Source: Bacteroidales bacterium (GTDB lineage Bacteria; Bacteroidota; Bacteroidia; Bacteroidales; Tenuifilaceae). From it: a stretch of DNA of 64,000 bases. The position numbers were made by a program, and so were the translations under genes. The stretch lies in the NCBI GenBank assembly GCA_020636845.1, contig JACJXD010000011.1:1-64000 (forward strand). Direction: 5' to 3'. The notes under the pieces are model-generated. The model worked only from the letters and a program-made list of their open reading frames with translations, was not told the DNA's origin and did no database searches. Positions 1 to 7,680 of the stretch are shown here, piece by piece; positions within the stretch are counted from its first letter, which is position 1; every line of letters begins with the position of its first letter.

Positions 1-838
1 CTAAGCCTACAATATTGTTAGTCCAATCGTTTGCATCCAATGTAAAGGGGTAAGCAGTTTCCGCTATAACAATATTTTTATTGTAGTTTTGAGTTAACAC
101 TTGCATTGCATTTTGTAGGCTATCCAACGATTTTCCATGCCATATTGGATAAAAGGATAGGCCTATAATATCGTAATCTAAGGAGCGAACTTGATTAAAA
201 AAATAATTTGCACCTTTAATTCCGGCATAATGTAAAATGATTTTGGTGTTGGTAGAATTTTTTCGAACTGCTGTAATGCCTGCGTTTAGTAATTCTTTAA
301 AATTTTCAGGCTCGTTATCGATATTTCCGAAAGGAAAAAGTATGCCCGAATTAATTTCGTTGCCTATTTGAATATAGTCTGGATGTATTTTGTTTACAAC
401 TTTTTGGGTGTAGTTATATACGCTATCTTTAAGGGCGGGGTAACCAATTCCTTGCCATTGCAAGGGAGTTTCCTGATGACCGGGATCTGCCCAAGTATCG
501 GAATAATGTAAACTGAGCCAAATTCGAAATCCTTTAGATTTTAAAACTTGTGAAAATTGTTTCACTTCATTAAAGCCGGAATGTTCATTATCTGGTTTTA
601 CCCATAAGCGTAACCTGATAGTATTTATTTTGTTTTCTTTTAAGATGTCCAAAAAATCCTTTTGTGTGCCGTCTAAGTCAAAAAATAATGGATTATAACT
701 AGCTATTTCGGGGTATCTGGAAATGTCAACGGCCGAAATAAATTTGGAATCCAAGTTGTCAGGAATAGGCGAGTTAAGTTCATCTTTATTACATGAACTT
801 AAAACTAAAATCAATAAGATTAGAAGAATTTTGGTCAT
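1..838 (-). CDS. GH53 arabinogalactan endo-beta-1,4-galactanase, lipoprotein (3' end outside window)
   Basis: Partial gene: about 279 codons are present and the C-terminus lies beyond position 1. The start is the ATG at 838. The N-terminus is a lipoprotein signal peptide with lipobox LSSC and Cys16, so the enzyme is probably anchored to a membrane surface. The body reads as a GH53 (beta/alpha)8 hydrolase, with motifs TIRLRLWV and SLHYSDTWADPG. The acid/base Glu161 lies in IQIGNEINSG, and the nucleophile Glu260 lies in VIAETAYPF. The family cleaves beta-1,4-galactan side chains of plant pectin. No SusC/SusD pair is visible on this side, so membership of a polysaccharide locus cannot be judged. 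Confidence 0.85.
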   Translation of the reverse strand, partial: MTKILLILLILVLSSCNKDELNSPIPDNLDSKFISAVDISRYPEIASYNPLFFDLDGTQKDFLDILKENKINTIRLRLWVKPDNEHSGFNEVKQFSQVLKSKGFRIWLSLHYSDTWADPGHQETPLQWQGIGYPALKDSVYNYTQKVVNKIHPDYIQIGNEINSGILFPFGNIDNEPENFKELLNAGITAVRKNSTNTKIILHYAGIKGANYFFNQVRSLDYDIIGLSFYPIWHGKSLDSLQNAMQVLTQNYNKNIVIAETAYPFTLDANDWTNNIVGL

Positions 839-1040
839 ACTGTAACATTCAATGAATATGTAAGGATGAATTGAAAGACGATTCTTTTTTATATAACTTT
901 CTAAATACTCTTCAAGCAGAATAAATATATTTTTTACCATAGTATCTTTTCCTTTTAAGTTATAAGATGCCTATTTCTGGTATTAAACTATATGCTTGTG
1001 CAAGTTTTTGAGAATTACAAAAGATATTGTATTGATGATG

Positions 1041-3269
1041 TTATCTCCCCAATTCCCTTACAAATGCGCCGTTATATCCCAGCGAGGCTAAGCGGTTAAT
1101 GTCGGTTATGGCGTCTTCGGGTGTTTTGTATTTGCCAACGCAGTAGCGGAAAATGCCGGAAGATGTTTTGTAAACCATAACGCTACCCAGTTCCGAAAAG
1201 GCGCTTACGCTTTTAGGTGCTTTTAGAGCTATAAATTGAATAGTATAACCCGGATGTTCGCGGTTTATTCTTACCCAGGCATTGTTAATTCCCTGTGCTT
1301 TGATTTTTTGCATAAGTGCATCGGCGTCTTCAACGCTACGCGTATTGCCAACGCTATAGCGGTAGTAGCCTTCGGGCGAAATGGTTACAAATAAGCTGTC
1401 GGTATGAATTTGTGTATAGTCCAAAGGCGATTGGGAAGCTGCTATTTGCACGGAGTAGGTGGTTGCTACATTTGTTGAGGTTGTACTGGCAATGTTGAAG
1501 TTTGTGGACGGTTTTGTAACAACTTTTTCTACCTTTCTAACCTTTGGAACGCTTGGTTTAGACTTTTCAACTTTTGGTTTTACTGGTTCATGCTTAGGTT
1601 CTTCTTTAGGCTTTTCTACCACCTCTTTCTTAGGTGTACTTTGTTGAACTACCTCAACCTTTTGCGGTTGTTCGCTAACTTTAGTCTCTTCTTTTGGGGG
1701 CTCGGAAACTGCCGCTATAGGTTCGGGCTTAACCTCCAGAGGATTCAAAACCAGACTTATTTGGAATTCGCTTTTTGCAGGTTTTTTAGGTATAACCAAA
1801 TCGCTTTCCGTTTCTTTAAAATCGGGACTTTGAGCAATAACCTTGTACGTTCCTGGCATTAACTTTTGGGTTAGCTGTTTTTGTCCTTTTTCGGTCGATT
1901 TATATATTGCCTCGTTGCTATTTTCTTTCAAAATAGAAATGTCGTAGGGTTTTGTTGTTGAAGCATTGCTGGCCAGCATAACGTTGATTTTAACATCTAC
2001 TAACGGAGTAATTTCCACGGAAGCAATATCCATTCCGCCAACCCATTTTTGATTATAACGTGATATGAGACCGGTGGTAAGGTCAATTGGAAAGTAAAAT
2101 TGTTCGTCGTCGGTGGTATTTAGCGGGTAGCCAACATTTTTTACTTCCGAAGTCCCATCAAGTTTTATGTAGAAAACATCGAAACCTCCAATGCTGTTAT
2201 GTCCTTGACTGGTAAAAAATAGGTACTTTTCGTCGGGAGTAAGAAACGGGCTAGCTTCGTCCAACGGTGTGTTGATGTTTGGACCTAAATTTACAGGTTC
2301 TCCCCAACGTCCATTGCTAACGGTGGTCATCCAAATGTCGTATCCTCCTTGGCCGCCTTTACGGTCGCTGGTAAAGTAAACAGTATTGCCGTCGCTGGTA
2401 ACGCAAACATGCTTTTCGTTCGATTTTGAGTTGATTGGTTTGGCTACATCAACGGTTTTAGACCATTTACTTTTCTTTTTGAAGCTGACAACAATTTGGG
2501 AGTTTCGGGCATCGTTTTCAATCAGGTATAATTCTTCGCCTGTTTCGGATAAAAAGGAGGTAGTTAAGTACTTGCTGCCCAGTTGACGTGTTATGTCGAT
2601 TGGTTTTCCCCATATATCTTCCTGCTTATAGCTGATGAATATTTTGTTTCCGGTTGGAGTAATGGTTGTGTATGCTAACGTTTTTCCATCGGCCGAAAGT
2701 ACGGGGTCGATGTTATCCTGTGTTGTGTTTATAATATCCGATAGAGGATTAATGCTAAGACCAACAGGCGATTTTATGAGTTCCTTCGCGAATTCGCAAC
2801 TTTTTATGTGCATGTTAACAAGTTGATTTGCCAATTCATCTTTGGGGTTTAAATATTTTTTATACTCGTTAAACGTATTGGTAGCTTTATCGAATTCGTT
2901 TTTTATAAGATAGTATATACCAAGTTGATAGAATGCTTCGGGAGGGGCACTCTCTTCCTTTAAGGACCTTGCATCGTACTTGTCGGTTACCTTTTTTGCT
3001 GCTTCCTCCAAATAGTATCCCGCCTCCATTTTCCTGTCGGAAGTTTTAAGCATACAGTATCCTGCCTTAAACTTTAGGTTGGCACTTTCGGGGAGTTTTT
3101 TTATAGCTTTCAGATACGTGTCGGCTGCTTTGGCATAATTACCATCGGCCATGTAGTATTCGGCATCGGATTCGTATGTAAATAGTAAATTCCAATCCTG
3201 TGCCTTTAAATTAGGGTTAAATGCCATTAACAGGGTGAACACAAAAATTGCTATTTTCTTGTTTTGCAT
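1041..3269 (-). CDS. Secreted TPR / PD40-propeller / SPOR-like envelope protein
   Basis: A 742-residue protein with a Sec signal peptide ending near LKAQ. TPR-like helices follow at about residues 30-160. A beta-propeller region at about 180-420 has PD40-type repeats (ADGKTLAYT, SDGNTVYFTSDRKGGQGG, TPDEKYLFFTSQ). Next come a carboxypeptidase-regulatory-like segment, a Pro/Glu/Lys-rich linker at about 520-590, and two SPOR-like modules (SVQIAASQS and YTIQFIALK starts). Bacteroidetes have many OmpA-type proteins with the same TPR-PD40 front half, but no OmpA peptidoglycan domain is seen here. The SPOR modules may bind denuded peptidoglycan instead. Family placement is good, the exact role unknown. 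Confidence 0.75.
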   Translation of the reverse strand: MQNKKIAIFVFTLLMAFNPNLKAQDWNLLFTYESDAEYYMADGNYAKAADTYLKAIKKLPESANLKFKAGYCMLKTSDRKMEAGYYLEEAAKKVTDKYDARSLKEESAPPEAFYQLGIYYLIKNEFDKATNTFNEYKKYLNPKDELANQLVNMHIKSCEFAKELIKSPVGLSINPLSDIINTTQDNIDPVLSADGKTLAYTTITPTGNKIFISYKQEDIWGKPIDITRQLGSKYLTTSFLSETGEELYLIENDARNSQIVVSFKKKSKWSKTVDVAKPINSKSNEKHVCVTSDGNTVYFTSDRKGGQGGYDIWMTTVSNGRWGEPVNLGPNINTPLDEASPFLTPDEKYLFFTSQGHNSIGGFDVFYIKLDGTSEVKNVGYPLNTTDDEQFYFPIDLTTGLISRYNQKWVGGMDIASVEITPLVDVKINVMLASNASTTKPYDISILKENSNEAIYKSTEKGQKQLTQKLMPGTYKVIAQSPDFKETESDLVIPKKPAKSEFQISLVLNPLEVKPEPIAAVSEPPKEETKVSEQPQKVEVVQQSTPKKEVVEKPKEEPKHEPVKPKVEKSKPSVPKVRKVEKVVTKPSTNFNIASTTSTNVATTYSVQIAASQSPLDYTQIHTDSLFVTISPEGYYRYSVGNTRSVEDADALMQKIKAQGINNAWVRINREHPGYTIQFIALKAPKSVSAFSELGSVMVYKTSSGIFRYCVGKYKTPEDAITDINRLASLGYNGAFVRELGR

Positions 3270-3415
3270 GTCGAATTCTTAAAATATCTACAAATATTGC
3301 GTAAATATTATAAAAATGTACGTGGATGTCAAGCATTAAGACGTTATTTATTGAAGTATCTATTTAGATTTTTATCAATTACCTGTTTATTTACACTAAG
3401 AATGGAATTGTTTAT

Positions 3416-4597
3416 TTATAGGAATGTGAGCGATACTTCTTTTAAAAACTTATCCTGTAGCAGGTTTGCTATCCTTTTTACAACGGTACGCCTAATTTCT
3501 AATTCTACAGGTAAATTAGGATCCTGATGGGCAATGTTTATACAGGTTCCTATAACAAATTCTATACTATCGCTTTCGAGAATTAACTTTACCAGTTCGT
3601 CGGCGGGGCCTTTTCCAAGCGAAGTTGTTTCGTTGTACGTTTCCAGAATGGAGTTGACTTTGCTTAGTGTTAGGATTCCCTCGGTAACCAAATCGGCTCC
3701 TTCCATATAGCTGATTGGAGGAAGATCGGGATCGTCGAAACTTAAACTATCGGTAACTTCCTTGTTGAGTTCTCGTGCAATAATATCTACCGTAGTTGCT
3801 CCGCAAATGGCCTTTTTGCCTTCGAACGATTTAAAGATCGAAGCCAATTTTGCATCGTTTTCCTTTTCAAACGGGGGGCCAGTTGTAATGAGCAGTTTCC
3901 TTGGATTTCGGAAGTATATTGTAGCACACGATGTGTCATCCTTAGGATGGTAGCCGTCGTTTACGTAAGCCATGTTCACCACTTTAGAACTTAGTTTACG
4001 TGCCGAAATATCGAGTTCGTTTTTTACTATTTGAGCGACAAACTCGCGGGCTTCATTGTCCCAGCCAAAGGGCAATTCCGGGGTTCCTAATCCCGATTGA
4101 GTTACACCATCCGTCCAAAGAATAATTCTATCCTCCTTTTGCGGCATAAACCTGCAGAACTTTAGTTCTTTACCGGCATTTTTTTCGCTGTTTAAAATAA
4201 TGCACTGCCACTCGGGATCGAATACTTCTTTTCCTCTCATTATCATGCACTGAGGGTTGTCGTATTCCAGAATTCGCGTTTCTCCATTATGTTCTATATC
4301 TACAATGGAGAAGGTAGAATAGCTCATTTTGCGTTCCGAGCAAACAGGAAGGGTGTTCATTATAATTTCGGCAATGGTATTAATTTCCTTATGTTCCATG
4401 GTAAAGTTCAGAGCCATGGTGGATGTTAATGTTGCCAAAACGTTTGCCTTTACTCCATGTCCCATTCCATCGGAAAGTACAATGATAGTTCTTTCTTCGT
4501 CGTGTAATCGTTTCGAGAAGAATACGTCGCCGCATATTCTTTCTTCGTCGTGATTTTTTTGTTGGCAATTTACCTCTATGAAAAATTTATCGGTCAT
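3416..4597 (-). CDS. SpoIIE/PP2C-family serine phosphatase linked to the hydrogenase sensor
   Basis: A 393-residue soluble protein starting at the ATG at 4597. The N-terminal PP2C/SpoIIE domain has Asp24 (ICGD), the metal-binding LSDGMGHG motif at about 41-48, and LWTDGVTQ near 166. The C-terminal ~150 residues carry KAICGATTVDIIAREL, an extension I associate with SpoIIE-like phosphatases encoded beside [FeFe] hydrogenase genes. It begins 8 bases after the stop of the upstream hydrogenase-like sensor, so the two are co-transcribed and probably partners. The family dephosphorylates Ser/Thr, often on anti-sigma-antagonist proteins, but no STAS or anti-sigma gene is present here, so the target is unknown. 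Confidence 0.8.
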   Translation of the reverse strand: MTDKFFIEVNCQQKNHDEERICGDVFFSKRLHDEERTIIVLSDGMGHGVKANVLATLTSTMALNFTMEHKEINTIAEIIMNTLPVCSERKMSYSTFSIVDIEHNGETRILEYDNPQCMIMRGKEVFDPEWQCIILNSEKNAGKELKFCRFMPQKEDRIILWTDGVTQSGLGTPELPFGWDNEAREFVAQIVKNELDISARKLSSKVVNMAYVNDGYHPKDDTSCATIYFRNPRKLLITTGPPFEKENDAKLASIFKSFEGKKAICGATTVDIIARELNKEVTDSLSFDDPDLPPISYMEGADLVTEGILTLSKVNSILETYNETTSLGKGPADELVKLILESDSIEFVIGTCINIAHQDPNLPVELEIRRTVVKRIANLLQDKFLKEVSLTFL

Positions 4598-4605
4598 CGG
4601 ACTGT

Positions 4606-6468
4606 TTATTTGCCGTTTTTGCCCTCGCGGAATGTTTTTATAATGGAGTTAAGCATTTGCTCGGTTTCCGAAGCCCCTTCACCAAGTAAAAAGCCAATTT
4701 TTTGAACCATTGCCAAGTTTTTATCAACTACGTCGGTAATTCGTTTTATAACTTCTTCCTTTTGAACTTCAGGAGCGTACATATCCCTAATTACCGCACC
4801 AATTATCATATTGGGTTTAATGGTGAAAACCGATACGTTTAGTAGTTTGTCCTTGTACTTTATATCTCGATTCAGAATATCGCTGTTGTTTTGTAAAACG
4901 TAGGTAAACAGGTTATGGATGTTGAAAGGAACTAGCGTTTTTAAATCGGCTCCAGCCAAGCCTGGAACTATTTCGTTTATCTCGAGTGCGTCATCGCCTA
5001 AAAGATCTATAAAACTTTGATTGCTCTGGATAATCTTTAACTTTTTATCAATTAAGACTACTGCCGATGGTAATTTTTTTAACATTGTAGAAGTAACCTC
5101 CGAGGCTTCCCTTGCAGCGTCTTGTTCAGCCCTTGCCTTTTTCTCGGAATCTCGTAAGGCCTCCTGCATCTTTGCCAACTTTTCGTTTGACGAGCGAAGG
5201 CTTTTAATGTACTCCTGTCTGTTTTTTAGAGTGTAGTTTAGGCACATGTCGGTATGGGCCAATCCTGATGCCACTGCTGTGGCAAATTCGTAACACGAGG
5301 CGTATCCGCAGGCTTCGCATCCGGTTTCTTTTCCTACGAACTCTTTGTCGATTACTTTTAGCACTTCCTCTATTTTTTCGGGAATGGGGGAAGGTAAGCG
5401 TTGGTCATCAATTCTAAAAGACCTGGAAAAATCGTGGTTGGCATTTTTGGTTATGCTTGCTTCCCATTTTTCCTTATTAAACGATGTTAAGCGTTTGTTG
5501 GCATAATTTACCACCATTGTCCGGCGTATGAACTTTTTGCCTCCCTTGGTTGTTCCGGGTCCCATTAAGCATCCTTCGCAGTAGAACAGGTTGAAATGTC
5601 GGTCAATCATATCTATACTACTTTCGAATTGGGCTATTGCCTGAAGCGTGTTGTTTGGTCCGTTGGTGTTTGTTACTTTGCCGGTGAGCAAATCTTCGCT
5701 GATGTTAACTGCTTGTAATATACCACGTCCAATGGGATATAAGGATCCTTTATATCCAATGGGCTCATCAAATTCCGAGTATTCTTGGTTACTTTCCTTT
5801 ATGTTAAACTGGTCGAATAGTTCCCGTAGTTCAACAAACGTTAAGTTTTCCTCAATTTTTCCATCGCCTTCGTATAACTTGATTTCTTCCTTACTTTGAA
5901 TGCAAGGGCCAATGAGGACAATCTTAACATTTTGTCCGTACTGTCGATGTACCGCCTTTGCAGTTGCAACAATAGGGGAAATAATTGGAGCTAAATTTTG
6001 GGTTAATTCTGGATGATATTTTTCGATAATCGACACAATTACGGGGCACATACTTGTTATAAAGTACTTGCCTTTAAAATCGTCGAAAAGTTTTTTGTAC
6101 TCCCTCGCCACCATATCAACTCCGAAGGTTACCTCGCAAACGTAATCAAAGCCCAAGGCCTTAATCATCTGGACAAATTTTCGGTAATCCGTTATGTCGG
6201 TGAATTCTCCCGATATACTTGGTGAACAAATAGCAGCAACGGGGTCGTCTCCTTTTAGTAAATCCAGTACCTGTTTTTTAGATGACCGGTAACTTACAGC
6301 GTTAACGGGACATATATTTAAGCAACTACCACAGCCTACACATCTGTTTTCCAGTATTTTTGCATAGTCTTTACCTGCTTTAACCTCGATAGCTTTAACA
6401 GGACATACACGGACACATGCGTAGCAATTGATGCAGCTGTTCTTGTCTATTTCAAAAAGTTGCGACAT
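4606..6468 (-). CDS. HydS-like (group C-type) [FeFe]-hydrogenase-like sensor with C-terminal PAS
   Basis: 620 residues from the ATG at 6468. The open frame extends to a TTG at 6489, but the ATG gives the expected ferredoxin start. Two [4Fe-4S] motifs lie at Cys12/15/18/22 and Cys43/46/49/53. The hydrogenase large-subunit-like domain has L1 TSMCPVIV (Cys141), L2 IGPCIQSKEE and L3 YCEGCLMGPG. The proton-relay Cys of catalytic enzymes is Met140. A further [4Fe-4S] motif (TGCEACGYASC...MC), a coiled coil of about 35 residues and a PAS domain follow. There is no kinase domain, so output may go through the adjacent phosphatase. This resembles sensory group C3 (phosphatase-linked). H-cluster binding is inferred, not shown. 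Confidence 0.82.
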   Translation of the reverse strand: MSQLFEIDKNSCINCYACVRVCPVKAIEVKAGKDYAKILENRCVGCGSCLNICPVNAVSYRSSKKQVLDLLKGDDPVAAICSPSISGEFTDITDYRKFVQMIKALGFDYVCEVTFGVDMVAREYKKLFDDFKGKYFITSMCPVIVSIIEKYHPELTQNLAPIISPIVATAKAVHRQYGQNVKIVLIGPCIQSKEEIKLYEGDGKIEENLTFVELRELFDQFNIKESNQEYSEFDEPIGYKGSLYPIGRGILQAVNISEDLLTGKVTNTNGPNNTLQAIAQFESSIDMIDRHFNLFYCEGCLMGPGTTKGGKKFIRRTMVVNYANKRLTSFNKEKWEASITKNANHDFSRSFRIDDQRLPSPIPEKIEEVLKVIDKEFVGKETGCEACGYASCYEFATAVASGLAHTDMCLNYTLKNRQEYIKSLRSSNEKLAKMQEALRDSEKKARAEQDAAREASEVTSTMLKKLPSAVVLIDKKLKIIQSNQSFIDLLGDDALEINEIVPGLAGADLKTLVPFNIHNLFTYVLQNNSDILNRDIKYKDKLLNVSVFTIKPNMIIGAVIRDMYAPEVQKEEVIKRITDVVDKNLAMVQKIGFLLGEGASETEQMLNSIIKTFREGKNGK

Positions 6469-6502
6469 TTTCAATTCAGTCAATTTCAATTGATGAAAAA
6501 CA

Positions 6503-6763
6503 TTAGTAAAGAATTAATTGGCCTAACTCTTGGTTTAGTGCATCAATTACGTTAAACTCATCTACTTTTTCGTAAAATTTACCGTTTATCGAAATAACAG
6601 GGCCTTCAGCACATTTGCCAAAGCAATGACCTCCATGAAAATACACCTTGTCTTTTAGTTTATGCTCGTCGAGGTATTTAACTATTGCCTTAAGCGTTGC
6701 TTTATTTCCTCTAGCAAAACACGAACTTCCAAGACATATTGTTATTTCAACTTTATTATTCAT
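6503..6763 (-). CDS. Thioredoxin-fold [2Fe-2S] ferredoxin-like protein (NuoE C-terminal domain-like)
   Basis: 86 residues, ATG at 6763. Four cysteines match the thioredoxin-like [2Fe-2S] fold: CLGSSC (Cys11, Cys16) and HCFGKC (Cys48, Cys52), followed by GPVISINGKFYEKV. It corresponds to the C-terminal half of HydC/NuoE and lacks its N-terminal helical part. It is the first gene of the divergent operon with the sensor (34 bases downstream) and the phosphatase, so it probably supplies electrons to, or takes them from, the hydrogenase-like sensor. That partnership is inference from gene order. Confidence 0.8.
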   Translation of the reverse strand: MNNKVEITICLGSSCFARGNKATLKAIVKYLDEHKLKDKVYFHGGHCFGKCAEGPVISINGKFYEKVDEFNVIDALNQELGQLILY

Positions 6764-6859
6764 TGTTAGATTGTTACTCTACTAACATTTAGGTTTACTT
6801 TCTTTAATTCTAAAAGAAACTTAACTGTTGCTAAATTACTCGTTTTGTTGTATTAATGG

Positions 6860-6867
6860 CAAAAATA
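6860..6867 (-). promoter_or_regulatory. Candidate -7 box (TATTTTTG) for the ferredoxin-sensor-phosphatase operon
   Basis: The minus strand reads TATTTTTG, a full match to the Bacteroidetes TAnnTTTG consensus, about 100 bases upstream of the ATG at 6763. No good TTG is seen at the -33 spacing, so support is partial. Confidence 0.35.
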
Positions 6868-7023
6868 AATGCTTTTTTTTAAGAAGAGAATAATCTGTAT
6901 GTAGTATAAATTATTAAATAGACAAGCTAAATTGTGTAATTTTTGAGATTCATTTATTAAATTGTTCCCTGAATAACAGTAGTTATTGTTAGTTAAGTTT
7001 CAGATATATAATTATTTAATTGT

Positions 7024-7041
7024 TTGTTACAGTGCTAACAG
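7024..7041 (+). promoter_or_regulatory. Candidate Rex operator
   Basis: The 18-mer TTGTTACAGTGCTAACAG has the Rex layout TTGT-N10-ACA(A/G). It matches the clostridial-type consensus TTGTTAAnnnnTTAACAA at 11 of 14 defined positions. It sits between the two divergent hydrogenase-related operons, and a rex gene lies at the end of the hydCBA cluster. Rex normally represses when NADH is low, so this would tie hydrogenase expression to NADH/NAD+. The site is 177 bases from the hydC start. Confidence 0.55.
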
Positions 7042-7058
7042 TGTTGATTTGTTTTATT

Positions 7059-7194
7059 GAGCATCCATGTAATGTAGATTACGCAAGTACAAATGAACCA
7101 AAGTATGTATGTTCCATCAGTTCGGTTAAAGAGTATTAGGAGTTTAATTACAATATTTTGATTATCAATATATTGAATGTTTTATACGGATGAA
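7059..7194 (+). repeat. Dispersed repeat, copy 1 (upstream of hydC)
   Basis: Colinear with 26655-26788. Shared blocks at matching offsets are GA.CA.C.ATGTAATG, AGATTA.GCAA, TTAAAGAG (7126-7133), an identical 18-mer AATTACAATATTTTGATT (7146-7163), and the end CGGATGAA. Total length differs by only two bases. There is no coding capacity and no transposase nearby. Confidence 0.75.
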
Positions 7195-7217
7195 ATATCG
7201 GTTTTTACCTTGAAGTT

Positions 7218-7679
7218 ATGGAAAAAATTATAGATGAAGTATTGGAACAAAATGGTCATGCGGGAATGGATAGCCTTATTCCAATTTTGCAGGAAATTCA
7301 GGATAGAATAGGCTGTTTAACCGAAGAGGTAATTATAAGGGTAAGCGAACATCTGAATGTTCCTACTTCAAAAATTTACGGTTTGGCTACATTTTACAAT
7401 CAGTTTCGTTTCGAGAAGAAGGGAAAGTACCACATTAGAATTTGTAATGGAACATCGTGCCGGTTAAATGGGAGTAAGTGGCTTATTGAGTATATCGAAA
7501 AAAACTTAAAAATTAAAAATGGAGAAACTTCGCGGAATGGAATTTTTAGTTTGGAAGTAGTAAACTGTATGGGTGCATGCGAGTTTGGCCCTGTAATTTC
7601 TATTAACGATCAGTTTTATAAAACCCAAGACCCTGATTCGCTAAAAGAACTTTTAGACGAATTATCTAACGAGGAGTAA
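7218..7679 (+). CDS. hydC: [FeFe] hydrogenase gamma subunit HydC (NuoE-like)
   Basis: 153 residues. The NuoE-type four-helix N-terminus (about 1-65, with IYGLATFYNQF) leads into a thioredoxin-like [2Fe-2S] domain with Cys76 and Cys81 (CNGTSC) and Cys117 and Cys121 (CMGAC). In electron-bifurcating HydABC this subunit carries one [2Fe-2S] cluster beside the flavin subunit. It is the first gene of the operon, with hydB starting one base after its stop. Expression probably answers to the Rex-like site upstream. Confidence 0.92.
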   Translation: MEKIIDEVLEQNGHAGMDSLIPILQEIQDRIGCLTEEVIIRVSEHLNVPTSKIYGLATFYNQFRFEKKGKYHIRICNGTSCRLNGSKWLIEYIEKNLKIKNGETSRNGIFSLEVVNCMGACEFGPVISINDQFYKTQDPDSLKELLDELSNEE

Positions 7680-7680
7680 C

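Larger units (their letters stand above)
6764..7217. promoter_or_regulatory. Divergent control region between the sensor/phosphatase operon and hydCBA
   Basis: 454 AT-rich bases without a gene. It contains a minus-strand TATTTTTG box (6860-6867), a Rex-operator-like palindrome (7024-7041), one copy of a dispersed repeat (7059-7194), and a seven-codon open frame at 7190-7213 (ATG to TGA) just before hydC. I found no perfect TAnnTTTG box for hydC itself. Confidence 0.6.

Noticed and set aside
63..838. Possible polysaccharide utilisation locus at the left edge
   Set aside because: Only the GH53 gene is seen. No SusC/SusD, regulator or second glycosidase follows it, and the TonB receptor is 62 kb away at the other end.
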